Notes under the pieces: model-generated | Database searches by the model: none | Told to the model about the DNA's origin: nothing | What the model saw: only the letters and a program-made list of their open reading frames with translations | Translations under genes and position numbers: made by a program | Shown: piece after piece, positions 1-7,982 of the stretch | How positions within the stretch are numbered: the stretch's first letter is position 1 | How the letters are laid out: each line of letters opens with the position of its first letter | Source of the DNA: Plantactinospora sp039889035 | GTDB lineage: Bacteria; Actinomycetota; Actinomycetes; Mycobacteriales; Micromonosporaceae | Length of the DNA stretch: 64,000 nucleotides | Direction of reading: 5' to 3' | Assembly: GCA_039889035.1 (NCBI GenBank) | Contig: JBDQQY010000046.1 | Span: 8,395-72,394, forward strand

Positions 1-159
1 TGGCTCGACCTGACCCGGTCGCTCTCCGACTCCCTGCGCAACCTCACGCCCGGCGAGATCGAACGGGCCCTCGGACTCGCGCCGGGAGACCTACTGGAAT
101 TCTGGTCCGGGGAAGTGACCGACGTGAAGGACTGGTGGCGCGTCGACATGGGCAAGTGA
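1..159 (+). CDS. C-terminal end of an unidentified protein (partial)
   Basis: The frame is open from the window edge to a TGA at 157-159 and gives the last 52 residues of a protein whose start lies outside. The fragment is rich in Trp, Asp and Leu, contains an LTPGEIERALGL stretch that looks like a short helix, and ends WWRVDMGK. Codon use matches the neighbouring genes. It converges on the Rieske gene, leaving 46 bases between them. I do not recognise the family from this fragment. Confidence 0.6.
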   Translation, partial: WLDLTRSLSDSLRNLTPGEIERALGLAPGDLLEFWSGEVTDVKDWWRVDMGK

Positions 160-205
160 GCCGATGCGAACTCCGCGGACCGTGGCGATCGCGCGTCGGC
201 GATCC

Positions 206-1054
206 TCAGGGAAGGCGGGTCTGCAGGACTCCGCCGACCACCCGGGTGGGCAGGACCTGCTGGTCGCTGGCGGCCGGGCCGTGCACCACCTCGCCGCCGT
301 CCAGCTCGAACGTGCTGCCGTGCCAGGGGCACTTCACGCAGGTACGCCCGTTCTCCCGGACGACCTGGCCGGCGCCGAGCGGGCCGCTCTGGTGGGCGCA
401 CCGCTCCAGCATCACCGTGACGTCGTCGCCGTCCCGGTAGACGACGACCGCGATGTCGTCGATCCGGCGGGTCAGCAGCTTGTTCTGCGGCAGGGCGGAC
501 ATGTCCGCCACCGCGTGCCAGCCGTCCTCGATCCGGCGCAGGTCCGGCACCCCCTGGTTGACACTCGCCGCCTGCTTGTAGGCGAGGTGCCCGCCGAGGA
601 ATCCGCCGCTGCCCACGGCGGCCATGCCGAGGTAGCCGAGGGTACGGCCGAGGCCGTGCCGCCCGGTCAGTCGGGCGGCCAGCGAGCCGGCGTACAGCGC
701 GATGGCCATGCCGTTGGCGAGCGCGTGCACCAGACCGACCCGCTGCTGCTCACGGGAGAGCGACCCCCAGTCGTTCCACCCGGAGATCGCGGTCGGCACC
801 GCGGCGGCCGTACCGATCGCCACCAGGGTGGTGGCGGCCCGCCGCTGGTGGGGCATCAGGTCGAGCACGGCCGTACTCAGCCAGGCGCCGATCGGCACCT
901 GGACCAGTGCCGGATGCAGCGGATGGCCGATCGGCACCCCGTGCAGGAGGTCACGCAGCCGCTGCGACCGGATCGCCGAGGCGACGATCCGCTGCATGCG
1001 TTCCGCCGTCCGGTCCAGGCCGGTCGCCTGCTCAAGTCTCAGGATCGCTCGCAC
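206..1054 (-). CDS. DUF2231 membrane domain fused to Rieske [2Fe-2S] domain
   Basis: This 282-residue protein, starting at GTG, has two parts. Residues about 38-165 look like a DUF2231-type membrane region with several hydrophobic helices (PIGHPLHPALVQVPIGAW, then alternating hydrophobic and Gly/Ala stretches). Residues about 175-282 form a Rieske domain with both cluster-binding boxes: C219-x-H221 in RCAHQSGPL and C242-P-W-H245 in CPWHGSTF. The iron-sulfur centre should be redox active and anchored at the membrane, but the electron donor and acceptor are unknown. This DUF2231-Rieske arrangement is a known actinobacterial architecture. The divergent gene at 1161 encodes an SDR epimerase; the 106-bp gap shows no obvious operator. 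Confidence 0.88.
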   Translation of the reverse strand: MRAILRLEQATGLDRTAERMQRIVASAIRSQRLRDLLHGVPIGHPLHPALVQVPIGAWLSTAVLDLMPHQRRAATTLVAIGTAAAVPTAISGWNDWGSLSREQQRVGLVHALANGMAIALYAGSLAARLTGRHGLGRTLGYLGMAAVGSGGFLGGHLAYKQAASVNQGVPDLRRIEDGWHAVADMSALPQNKLLTRRIDDIAVVVYRDGDDVTVMLERCAHQSGPLGAGQVVRENGRTCVKCPWHGSTFELDGGEVVHGPAASDQQVLPTRVVGGVLQTRLP

Positions 1055-1160
1055 CGAGCCGGACTACCCGCCGCGCGGCCGGACAAACCTCGCGTCCTCG
1101 CGGATCAGCCGGATACCCCCGGACGGGTTACCGGGAAGCACTCGGGGTAGACCGGCCGAC

Positions 1161-2204
1161 ATGCGGATCGCCATCACCGGAGCCACCGGCAACGTCGGTA
1201 CGGCGTTGCTGCGTCGGCTGGCCCGCGAGCCGGACGTCGAGGTGATCGGCATCGCCCGGCGCTGCCCGCCGCCGGATGCCGGGCCGCCCTACGACGGGGT
1301 ACGGTGGCACGCCGCCGACCTCGGGGACCCGGCCTGCCTGCACCCGCTCGCCGAACGGCTGGCCGGGACGGACGCCGTGGTGCACCTGGCCTGGCAGATC
1401 CAGCCGAGTCACCAGCGGGCGCGGCTGCGTCAGACCAACATCAACGGCAGCCGGCACGTCGTCAACGCGATGCTGGCGGCCGACGTACCGAAGCTGGTGT
1501 ACGCCTCCTCGATCGGGACGTACGCGCCGGGGCCGAAGGACCGGCGGGTCGACGAGAACTGGCCGGTCACCGGCGTCGGACGGTCCGGCTACAGCGTCGA
1601 CAAGGCGGCCGTGGAGGCGATGCTCGTCGACGCCGAGCGGGACTATCCGGTGCTCCGGGTCACCCGGCTGCGTACCGCGCTGGTCCTCCAGCACGACGCC
1701 GGAGCCGAGATCACCCGGTACTTCCTCGGCCGGTTCGCCCCGGTCTCGCTGCTCCGCTCGGGCCGGCTGCCGGTGGTGCCCCGGCACCGGCGGCTCCGGG
1801 TCCAGGTGGTGCACGCCGACGACGCCGCCGAGGCGTACCTGCGGGCGTTGCGCAGCGACCGGACCGGCGCGTTCAACATCGCCGCCGAACCGGTGGTCGA
1901 CGGGCCGCTGGTCGCGGCGGAACTGGGCGGCTGGGCGGCGCCGCTGCCGCTGGGACTGCTCCGGTTGCTGAGCCGGGCCGCCTGGCGGACCCGGCTGGTG
2001 CCGGTGGACGAGGGCTGGCTGGAGATGGGTGCGGCGGTGCCGCTGCTGGACTGCTCCCGGGCGGAGCGGGAGCTGGGCTGGCGGCCCCGGCGGGACGCCC
2101 GGGACGCGCTGCGGGACCTGCTCGCCGGGATCGCCACCGGCTCGGGGACGGCCAGCCCGCCGCTGCGGCCGATCGAGCGGGTCGCCGGCCGCCAGGCGGC
2201 CTGA
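1161..2204 (+). CDS. NAD-dependent epimerase/dehydratase (extended SDR)
   Basis: The 347-residue product begins with MRIAITGATGNVG, a Rossmann nucleotide-binding loop (GATGNVG, residues 7-13). It continues with the SDR active-site elements: a Ser pair at about 116-117 and Y144-x3-K148 (YSVDK). Length and layout fit extended SDRs that act on nucleotide sugars or similar substrates; the substrate cannot be read from the sequence. The frame is open upstream, but homology to the family begins at this ATG and the upstream part reads like antisense of the Rieske gene. It may be co-transcribed with the small SnoaL-like gene 114 bp downstream. Confidence 0.88.
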   Translation: MRIAITGATGNVGTALLRRLAREPDVEVIGIARRCPPPDAGPPYDGVRWHAADLGDPACLHPLAERLAGTDAVVHLAWQIQPSHQRARLRQTNINGSRHVVNAMLAADVPKLVYASSIGTYAPGPKDRRVDENWPVTGVGRSGYSVDKAAVEAMLVDAERDYPVLRVTRLRTALVLQHDAGAEITRYFLGRFAPVSLLRSGRLPVVPRHRRLRVQVVHADDAAEAYLRALRSDRTGAFNIAAEPVVDGPLVAAELGGWAAPLPLGLLRLLSRAAWRTRLVPVDEGWLEMGAAVPLLDCSRAERELGWRPRRDARDALRDLLAGIATGSGTASPPLRPIERVAGRQAA

Positions 2205-2317
2205 CCCGCCGCGCCGGGGTGGGCCTTTCGGGGGTACGGGACCGGCGGTGGGCCTTTCGGGTACGGAGCCGGAAAGGGGCGGGCCCCGGGCAGGTGCCGG
2301 TGGCACAGTGGAGCACC

Positions 2318-2677
2318 ATGGACCGGACTCGGGTGCAGGACTGGATCGCCGGCTACGAGCGGGCCTGGCGTACGCCGGGAACCGAACCCCTCTCCGCGCT
2401 CTTCACCCCGGACGCGAGCTACCTGCCGGGGCCGTACCGGGAGCCGGTGGTCGGCCTGCGGGACATCGGCGAGATGTGGGACGCCGAGCGGGAGGGCCCG
2501 GACGAGGAGTTCGAGATGACCAGCGAGATCGTCGCGGTGGACGGCGACGTCGGGGTGGCCCGGATCGAGGTCCGGTACGGCAACGGCGAGGAGTTCCGCG
2601 ATCTCTGGATCATGACCTTCGCCGGGGACGGCCGGTGCGCGGCGTTCGAGGAGTGGCCCTTCTCGCCACCCTCCTGA
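2318..2677 (+). CDS. SnoaL/NTF2-like fold protein
   Basis: A 119-residue protein with the features of a SnoaL-like cone-shaped alpha+beta barrel: an N-terminal helix (VQDWIAGYERAWRTPGTEPLSALFTPDASY), a central YREPVVGLRDIGEMWDAEREGP segment, and C-terminal strands ending in FEEWPFSPPS. Proteins of this fold may be small isomerases or hydrolases, or only bind ligands; no catalytic residue can be assigned here. The ATG at 2318 was chosen because the family fold starts there. The upstream extension of the frame is antisense-like and Arg/Ala rich. Confidence 0.75.
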   Translation: MDRTRVQDWIAGYERAWRTPGTEPLSALFTPDASYLPGPYREPVVGLRDIGEMWDAEREGPDEEFEMTSEIVAVDGDVGVARIEVRYGNGEEFRDLWIMTFAGDGRCAAFEEWPFSPPS

Positions 2678-2748
2678 CCGACCCGGACGCACCGCCCGAG
2701 GTCCGGTACCGTCGGCCGCGACGGCACCAGCGGCGGGAGCGGTACGGC

Positions 2749-3276
2749 ATGACGGTCCGGGACGGCGGCTACCAGCACGACGGCGAAATCCTCGCGGTCG
2801 GCCAGCCGGTGACGATCCACCTGGTCAAGGCGCCCCGCCCGGATCTGAGCTATCCCGCGTCGGTGCTCTCCGACGACGGCACCCACCTGGTGGTCCGGGC
2901 GCCCTGGGCCGGCGACGTGATCCGGGACATGGGCTTCGTCCGGTTCGAGCCGGGTGACGTCTGGACCGAGCACTACTGGCGGGACCGGTGGTACTCGGTC
3001 AAGGAGGTCCACGACGCCGCCGGCACACTCAAGGGCTGGTACTGCGACGTGGCCCGGCCGGCGACCGTGCGGGAGGGCGTGGTCGTGGTACCTGACCTCG
3101 ACCTCGACCTGTGGGCGTCCGCCGACCTGAGCCGGGTGCTCCGGCTCGACGAGGACGAGTTCCTCGCCAGCGGTCTGCCCGAGCGGGATCCGGCCACGGC
3201 GGCCCGGGCCCGACAGGCCCTCGACGAGCTGGCCCACCTGGCCGCCGACGGCTTCGACACGCTCACCGGCCGGTAA
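2749..3276 (+). CDS. DUF402 family protein
   Basis: The 175-residue product has the DUF402 signature in its second half: a TEHYWRDRWYSVKEVHDAAGTLKGWYCDVARPATV segment followed by the acidic VVVPDLDLDLWASADL segment, with a helical tail. In this superfamily (FomD, SA1684-type nucleotide phosphatases) the acidic residues coordinate metal for phosphoryl hydrolysis, so a metal-dependent (di)phosphatase role is possible but not shown. The ATG at 2749 gives a protein of normal family length. The upstream in-frame sequence is antisense to other genes and lacks domain character. Confidence 0.82.
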   Translation: MTVRDGGYQHDGEILAVGQPVTIHLVKAPRPDLSYPASVLSDDGTHLVVRAPWAGDVIRDMGFVRFEPGDVWTEHYWRDRWYSVKEVHDAAGTLKGWYCDVARPATVREGVVVVPDLDLDLWASADLSRVLRLDEDEFLASGLPERDPATAARARQALDELAHLAADGFDTLTGR

Positions 3277-3318
3277 CCCGCTCGCCTTTGGGGCGGCCCG
3301 GGCCGGAGGATGATCGGC

Positions 3319-4281
3319 ATGTCCGGGACGTACACCTGCACCGTGGGCCCGTCAGGGGCGGAGCCGGCGCCGGCCGGCGCGGGTCGGCTCGCCGCCCTGG
3401 TCGGGCCGGACGCGGTGCCGCCGCCGCTGCTGATGCTGCTCGGCATGGTCTCCACCCAGGTCGGCGCGGCGATCGCCACCCAGCTTTTCCGCACCACCAG
3501 CCCCGGCGGTACGACCGCGCTGCGGCTCGGCTTCGGCGCCCTGGTGCTGCTCGCGGTGGCCCGGCCGACGCTGCGGCTCGGGTGGCGCACCGCCGGGCTG
3601 GTGGCGGCGTTCGGGGTGGCGATGGCCGGGATGAACCTCGCCTTCTACACCGCCCTGCAACGGGTGCCGCTCGGTATCGCGGTCACCATCGCGTTCACCG
3701 GTCCGCTGCTGGTCTCGGTCGCGGCCAGCCGCCGGCTCCGGGACTTCGGCTGGGTCGCCCTGGCCGGGCTCGGGGTGGCGCTGCTCGCCGGTTTGCTCGA
3801 CCTCGGAGCCCTGACCGGCTCCGGCTCCGGCGGTACGGGCCGGCTGGACGCGACGGCGCTGCTCTGCTGCGGGCTCGTCGCGCTGGGCTGGGCCGGTTAC
3901 GTCGTGCTCGGCAAGGCGGTCAGCACCCGGCTGGGCGGGAGTCGGGGGCTGGCCCTGGGGATGGCGGTCGGGGCGGTCTGCGTACTGCCGTTCGGGGTGG
4001 CCGGCAGCGCGGCGGCGCTGTTCGACCCGTGGACCATGACGCTCGGGCTCGGGGTCGCGCTGCTCTCCTCGGTGCTGCCGTACTCGGCCGAGATGGCGGC
4101 GCTGCGCCGGATGCCGGCCCGGGTCTTCGCGGTACTGCTCAGCCTGGAGCCGGCGGTGGCGGCGCTGGTCGGGCTCACCCTGCTGCACGAGACGCTGGGC
4201 TGGCCGCACCTGCTCGGCATCGGCTGTGTCGTCGCCGCCTCGCTGGGCGCGATCACCGGCCGGCCCGACCGGTCCGGCTGA
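3319..4281 (+). CDS. DMT superfamily EamA-type transporter
   Basis: A 320-residue integral membrane protein with about ten hydrophobic helices and the two-fold EamA repeat. The last helices include VFAVLLSLEPAVAALVGLTLLHETL, typical of RhtA/EamA exporters of amino acids and metabolites. The substrate is unknown. An ATG also exists at 3310, but the GGAGG at 3305-3309 touches it; the ATG at 3319 lies 9 bases beyond that Shine-Dalgarno sequence and is the better start. Transcription probably continues toward the crotonase gene 61 bp downstream. Confidence 0.86.
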   Translation: MSGTYTCTVGPSGAEPAPAGAGRLAALVGPDAVPPPLLMLLGMVSTQVGAAIATQLFRTTSPGGTTALRLGFGALVLLAVARPTLRLGWRTAGLVAAFGVAMAGMNLAFYTALQRVPLGIAVTIAFTGPLLVSVAASRRLRDFGWVALAGLGVALLAGLLDLGALTGSGSGGTGRLDATALLCCGLVALGWAGYVVLGKAVSTRLGGSRGLALGMAVGAVCVLPFGVAGSAAALFDPWTMTLGLGVALLSSVLPYSAEMAALRRMPARVFAVLLSLEPAVAALVGLTLLHETLGWPHLLGIGCVVAASLGAITGRPDRSG

Positions 4282-4342
4282 CCGGAGCCGGCGACGAGAT
4301 CGGGGGATGCGGACCGGGGTCCGGTGCGGGCATCCTTGTCCG

Positions 4343-5110
4343 GTGGGCGTACGAGTCGAGGAGAACGGTCCGGTGCGGACGGTCGTACTGTCCCGGCCGG
4401 AGACCAGGAACGCGGTGGACGGCCCGACCGCGCGGGAGTTGGCAGCCGCGTTCCGGGGCTTCGACGCCGACCCGCGCGCCTCGGTGGCGGTGCTCTGGGG
4501 CGAGGGCGGCACGTTCTGCTCCGGCGCCGACCTGAAGGCGATCACCACCCCCAGCGGCAACCGGGTCGAGCCGGAGGGTGACGGCCCGATGGGCCCCACC
4601 CGGATGCGGCTCGGCAAGCCGGTGATCGCCGCCGTCTCGGGGTACGCCGTCGCGGGCGGGCTGGAGCTGGCGCTCTGGTGCGACCTGCGGGTCGCCGAGT
4701 CCGACGCGGTCTTCGGGGTGTTCAGCCGCCGCTGGGGCGTACCGCTGATCGACGGCGGGACGGTGCGGCTGGCCCGGCTGATCGGGCAGAGCCGGGCGAT
4801 GGACCTGATCCTCACCGGCCGCCCGGTGCCGGCCACCGAGGCGTACGAGATGGGGCTGGTCAACCGGCTCGTCGAGCCGGGCGAGGCACGGGCCGCGGCC
4901 GAGGCGCTGGCCGCCGAGATCGCCGGGTTCCCGCAAACCTGCCTGCGCAACGACCGGCTCTCCACGCTGGCCGCCGCCGGCCGGCCGGAGGACGAGGCGA
5001 TGCGCACCGAGCTGGCGTACGGGATGAACTCGCTGGCCACCGACGCCACCGAGGGGGTGGCCCGGTTCACCTCCGGCGAGGGCCGGCACGGGTCGTACGG
5101 CCCGGCGTGA
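4343..5110 (+). CDS. Crotonase family protein (enoyl-CoA hydratase/isomerase-like)
   Basis: The 255-residue product starts at a GTG (VGVRVEENGPVRTVVLSRP), the normal beginning of crotonase folds. The CoA-thioester oxyanion-hole elements are present: FCSGADLK at residues 58-65 and AGGLELAL at about 104-111, where E108 aligns with the first catalytic Glu of classical hydratases. The second catalytic Glu position falls in FSRRWGVPLIDGGT and appears to be Arg, so hydratase activity is uncertain; another acyl-CoA reaction is possible. It faces the PPOX gene convergently. Confidence 0.85.
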   Translation: MGVRVEENGPVRTVVLSRPETRNAVDGPTARELAAAFRGFDADPRASVAVLWGEGGTFCSGADLKAITTPSGNRVEPEGDGPMGPTRMRLGKPVIAAVSGYAVAGGLELALWCDLRVAESDAVFGVFSRRWGVPLIDGGTVRLARLIGQSRAMDLILTGRPVPATEAYEMGLVNRLVEPGEARAAAEALAAEIAGFPQTCLRNDRLSTLAAAGRPEDEAMRTELAYGMNSLATDATEGVARFTSGEGRHGSYGPA

Positions 5111-5129
5111 GGCCCGGCCGGCGGGCGGC

Positions 5130-5714
5130 TCAGACCGCCAGCGGCGGCAGCGGGAGCGGCAGCGCGGGCAGGCCGTCGATGCTGCTGCCGACGTGGTCCT
5201 TCCGCTCGCAGTACGCGGCGAACTCCTCGTCGGTCTTCCGGCCGAAGTAGTCGGCGTGCAGCGTCCGCTCCTCGCGGTAGTCCATGAACGGAACGGAGTA
5301 GCCGCAACTGTCGCTGATCCGCCCCGCGCTGACCAGCACGATCGCCCGCAGACCCGGCGCACCGGCCTGCTCCGGGAAGTGCCGGATCAGCTCTGCCCAC
5401 CGGGGGTCGTCCCGGAACACCGCCTCGCCCTGGCCGTGCACCCGGACGATGTTCGGCGGGCCGTCGAAAGCGCACCACATGAGCGTTATCCGCCCGTTCT
5501 CCCGCAGGTGCGCGACGGTCTCCGCCCCGCTGCCGCCGAAGTCGAGATATGCCACGGTCTGCTCGTCGAGCACCGCCAGCGACCCGGCGAGCCCCTTGGG
5601 CGAGAGGTTGACGTGCCCGTCGGCGGCGAGCGGCGCGGTCGCCACGAAGAAGACCTTCTGCGCCTCGATGAAGCTGCGGAGCCTGCCGTCGATCCGGTCG
5701 TACTTCTTTCCCAT
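5130..5714 (-). CDS. Pyridoxamine 5'-phosphate oxidase-like FMN-binding protein
   Basis: A 194-residue split-barrel flavoprotein of the PPOX family. The N-terminal MGKKYDRIDGRLRSFIEAQKVFFVATAPLAADGHVNLSPKG is diagnostic: the VNLSPKG strand contributes to cofactor binding. RITLMWCAFDGPPNIVRVHGQGEAV follows. Many actinobacterial members reduce F420- or FMN-linked small molecules, but no substrate can be assigned. The ATG at 5714 has GGGAGG about eight bases upstream. The upstream in-frame extension is low-complexity and unlikely to be translated. Confidence 0.86.
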   Translation of the reverse strand: MGKKYDRIDGRLRSFIEAQKVFFVATAPLAADGHVNLSPKGLAGSLAVLDEQTVAYLDFGGSGAETVAHLRENGRITLMWCAFDGPPNIVRVHGQGEAVFRDDPRWAELIRHFPEQAGAPGLRAIVLVSAGRISDSCGYSVPFMDYREERTLHADYFGRKTDEEFAAYCERKDHVGSSIDGLPALPLPLPPLAV

Positions 5715-5785
5715 CCGGCCATCCTCCCTGGTCAGCTCCGGCCCACCGTAGTAGCGCCGGGCAACTCCCAGCGGCCGGGAAGGGG

Positions 5786-5819
5786 GCCGGCGGGCTACCG
5801 CGGCGGTGAGCCCACCGGC
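5786..5819 (-). terminator. Inverted repeat after the alpha-glucosidase gene
   Basis: The arms 5786-5796 (GCCGGCGGGCT) and 5809-5819 (AGCCCACCGGC) pair over 11 bases with one G-T wobble and a 12-base loop. This lies just downstream of the glucosidase stop codon. No U-tract follows, so it may slow transcription or protect the mRNA end rather than act as a classical intrinsic terminator. Confidence 0.35.
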
Positions 5820-5934
5820 GGCGGGGTCGGCGTCCCCGCCGCCGGCGTGCACCACCGCGACACCGGTGAGGTCGGCGTACTCACCGGTGCCAGCGCCACC
5901 GCGCGGGCGATGGCCACGACCGGCCCGCGCACCG

Positions 5935-7572
5935 TCAACTCGCGTCGGCGGTACGCAGCCAGACGGCGGTGTCGGAGGGCAGCAGATCACCGTCCACCGG
6001 CCGGCTGGCCAGCAGGCGGCTCTGATGCGGCGGAAGCTCCACCGGAGCCTCGGAGAGGTTCACCACGCAGGCGAACCCGGGATCGCGGGCGAAGGCCAGT
6101 ACCCCGTCGGGCGCCGGCAGCCAGCGCAGCGTGCCGTCGCCGAGGGCCGGCAGGCTCCGGCGGATCCGGATCGCCTCGCGGTACAGCTCCAGCATCGAGT
6201 GCGGGTCGTCGGTCTGTGCCTGCACGGTCTGGTCCTTCCAGGCGGCCGGCTGCGGCAGCCAGGGCGAGGTCGACGCGTCGTCCGGGCTGAACCCGAACGG
6301 CGCCGTGTCACCCGACCACGGCAGCGGCACCCGGCAGCCGTCCCGGCCGGGGTCGACGAATCCGGAACGCGGGTACATCGGGTCCTGCCGCAGCGCCGGT
6401 GGGATGTCCTCGACCTCCCAGAGCCCCAGCTCCTCGCCCTGGTAGACGTACGCGGCGCCAGGCAGGGAGAGCGAGAGCAGCGCGCCGGCCCGGGCCCGCA
6501 CCGTACCCAGTTCCAGGTCGGTGTACGTCCCCTCGCGCTTGCTGGCGAAGCTGAACGTGGTGTCGGCCCGGCCGTACCGGGTGACCACCCGGGTGACGTC
6601 GTGGTTGGAGAGCACCCAGGTGGCCGGGGCACCGATCGGGGCGTGCTCGGCGAGCGTGCCGTCGATGCTCTCCCGCAGCTTGGCCGCGTCCCAGGCGCAG
6701 GTAAGGAAGTCGAAGTTGAATGCGGTGTGCAGTTCGTCCGGCCGCAGGTAGTTGGTGAACCGCTGCCGGTCCGGCAGCCACACCTCGCCGATCAGGGCCC
6801 GTGGCTCCGGGTAGCTGTCGGCGATCCGCCGCCAGCTCCGGTAGATGTCGTGCACCCCGTCCAGGTCGTGGAACGGGTGCGGCGCCCCCTCCATCACCTC
6901 GGGCAGGGTGGCGTCCTTGAGCAGCAGCGCCGCCGAGTCGATCCGGATACCGTCGACACCCCGGTCGAACCAGAACCGCAGGATCTCCTCGAACTCGGCA
7001 CGTACCCGGGGATGGTCCCAGTTGAAGTCGGGCTGCTCGGCGGCGAAGAGGTGCAGGTACCAGTCGCCCGGGGTGCCGTCCGGGTTGGTGGTCCGGGTCC
7101 AGGTCTGGCCGCCGAACTCGCCGACCCAGTCGGTCGGCGGCTGGTCGCCGTCCGGGCCGCGGCCGGGACGGAACCAGAACAGCTCCCGCTCTGGCGCACC
7201 CGGGCCACCGGCCAGCGCGGCCTGGAACCACGGATGCCGGTCCGAGCAGTGGTTCGGCACCAGGTCGGCGATAATCCGCAGGCCCTGACCGTGCGCCTCG
7301 GCGATCAGCTCCTCCACCTCGGCGAGCGTGCCGAAGACCGGCTCGACGGCCCGGAAGTCGGAGACGTCGTAGCCGGCGTCGGCCATCGGCGACGGGTACC
7401 AGGGACCGAACCAGATGGCGTCGACGCCCAGCCCGGACAGGTAGCCCAGCCGCTTCCGGATGCCGGCGATGTCGCCGATGCCGTCGCCGTTGTCGTCGGC
7501 GAAGCTGCGCGGGTAGACCTGGTAGATCACCGCGTCTCGCCACCACCGGCGGCGGCGCTCTGATGTGGACAC
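5935..7572 (-). CDS. GH13 alpha-glucosidase (oligo-1,6-glucosidase/maltase type)
   Basis: The 545-residue enzyme belongs to glycoside hydrolase family 13. The conserved regions are present: ADLVPNH (residues 102-108), GIRIDSA with nucleophile D212, IGEVW with acid/base E263, and SNHDV with transition-state Asp D325. It should hydrolyse terminal alpha-glucosidic bonds of maltose- or isomaltose-type oligosaccharides. No signal peptide is seen, so it is probably cytoplasmic and acts on imported sugar. The GTG at 7572 is preceded by AGAGCAGG; the upstream frame is not domain-like. The promoter at 7684-7712 is overlapped by a palindrome, and a LacI-family gene lies upstream on the same strand. Confidence 0.92.
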   Translation of the reverse strand: MSTSERRRRWWRDAVIYQVYPRSFADDNGDGIGDIAGIRKRLGYLSGLGVDAIWFGPWYPSPMADAGYDVSDFRAVEPVFGTLAEVEELIAEAHGQGLRIIADLVPNHCSDRHPWFQAALAGGPGAPERELFWFRPGRGPDGDQPPTDWVGEFGGQTWTRTTNPDGTPGDWYLHLFAAEQPDFNWDHPRVRAEFEEILRFWFDRGVDGIRIDSAALLLKDATLPEVMEGAPHPFHDLDGVHDIYRSWRRIADSYPEPRALIGEVWLPDRQRFTNYLRPDELHTAFNFDFLTCAWDAAKLRESIDGTLAEHAPIGAPATWVLSNHDVTRVVTRYGRADTTFSFASKREGTYTDLELGTVRARAGALLSLSLPGAAYVYQGEELGLWEVEDIPPALRQDPMYPRSGFVDPGRDGCRVPLPWSGDTAPFGFSPDDASTSPWLPQPAAWKDQTVQAQTDDPHSMLELYREAIRIRRSLPALGDGTLRWLPAPDGVLAFARDPGFACVVNLSEAPVELPPHQSRLLASRPVDGDLLPSDTAVWLRTADAS

Positions 7573-7683
7573 GAGTACCTGCTCTCTGGATCGGTCCGGT
7601 GAGCTGTCCACCGGTACCTGCACGCTGGGTCCGGGCGGTCGTAGTGTGATGGGACCTCTGATGTGCCTCGTTTCGTGCCGATG

Positions 7684-7712
7684 ACGATACAAACTCGATT
7701 GCGGCACCGCAA
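7684..7712 (-). promoter_or_regulatory. Candidate promoter of the alpha-glucosidase gene
   Basis: On the minus strand, TTGCGG (7712-7707) and TATCGT (7689-7684) are separated by 17 bases, an acceptable match to the housekeeping-sigma consensus. It lies about 112 bp before the GTG start. The -35 box is inside the palindrome at 7698-7713. Confidence 0.55.
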
Positions 7713-7713
7713 T
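7698..7713. promoter_or_regulatory. Candidate LacI-family operator
   Basis: ATTGCGGCACCGCAAT is an inverted repeat with perfect 7-base arms and a two-base centre. Its size and symmetry suit LacI-family repressors, and it covers the -35 box of the glucosidase promoter. The adjacent LacI-type gene makes repression relieved by a sugar ligand the likely role; this is inference. Confidence 0.55.
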
Positions 7714-7982
7714 AATGCGACAGAACTCTGAAAGATGACGACTTAGATCGTCCGGCTTCCGGCGGGCGGCGGAGCTGTGCCGAACAGGGCGCCGGGGCGC
7801 GGGGGAACCCTGCGCGGGGACGTGAAAGTGCCCGGTCAGCCGAGGCGGATCGGTCGAGGCGGGTCAGCCGGAGACGTGTGGGCCCGGGAGACGCGGTGGC
7901 GCGGCCGGGCGGGCGCGCCACCGGCTCGACGACGTGCGGGGCACCGGGCCGCGCGACGGTCTCGGCGCAGGTAGCGGATCCG

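Larger units (their letters stand above)
7573..7982. other. Intergenic region between lacI-type gene and alpha-glucosidase gene
   Basis: This 410-bp gap on the leading side of the glucosidase gene holds the candidate promoter and operator listed separately. The segment 7660-7760 is noticeably more AT-rich than its surroundings, as expected for a promoter region. The part 7770-7980 is very GC-rich and shows no convincing gene on either strand. Confidence 0.6.
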
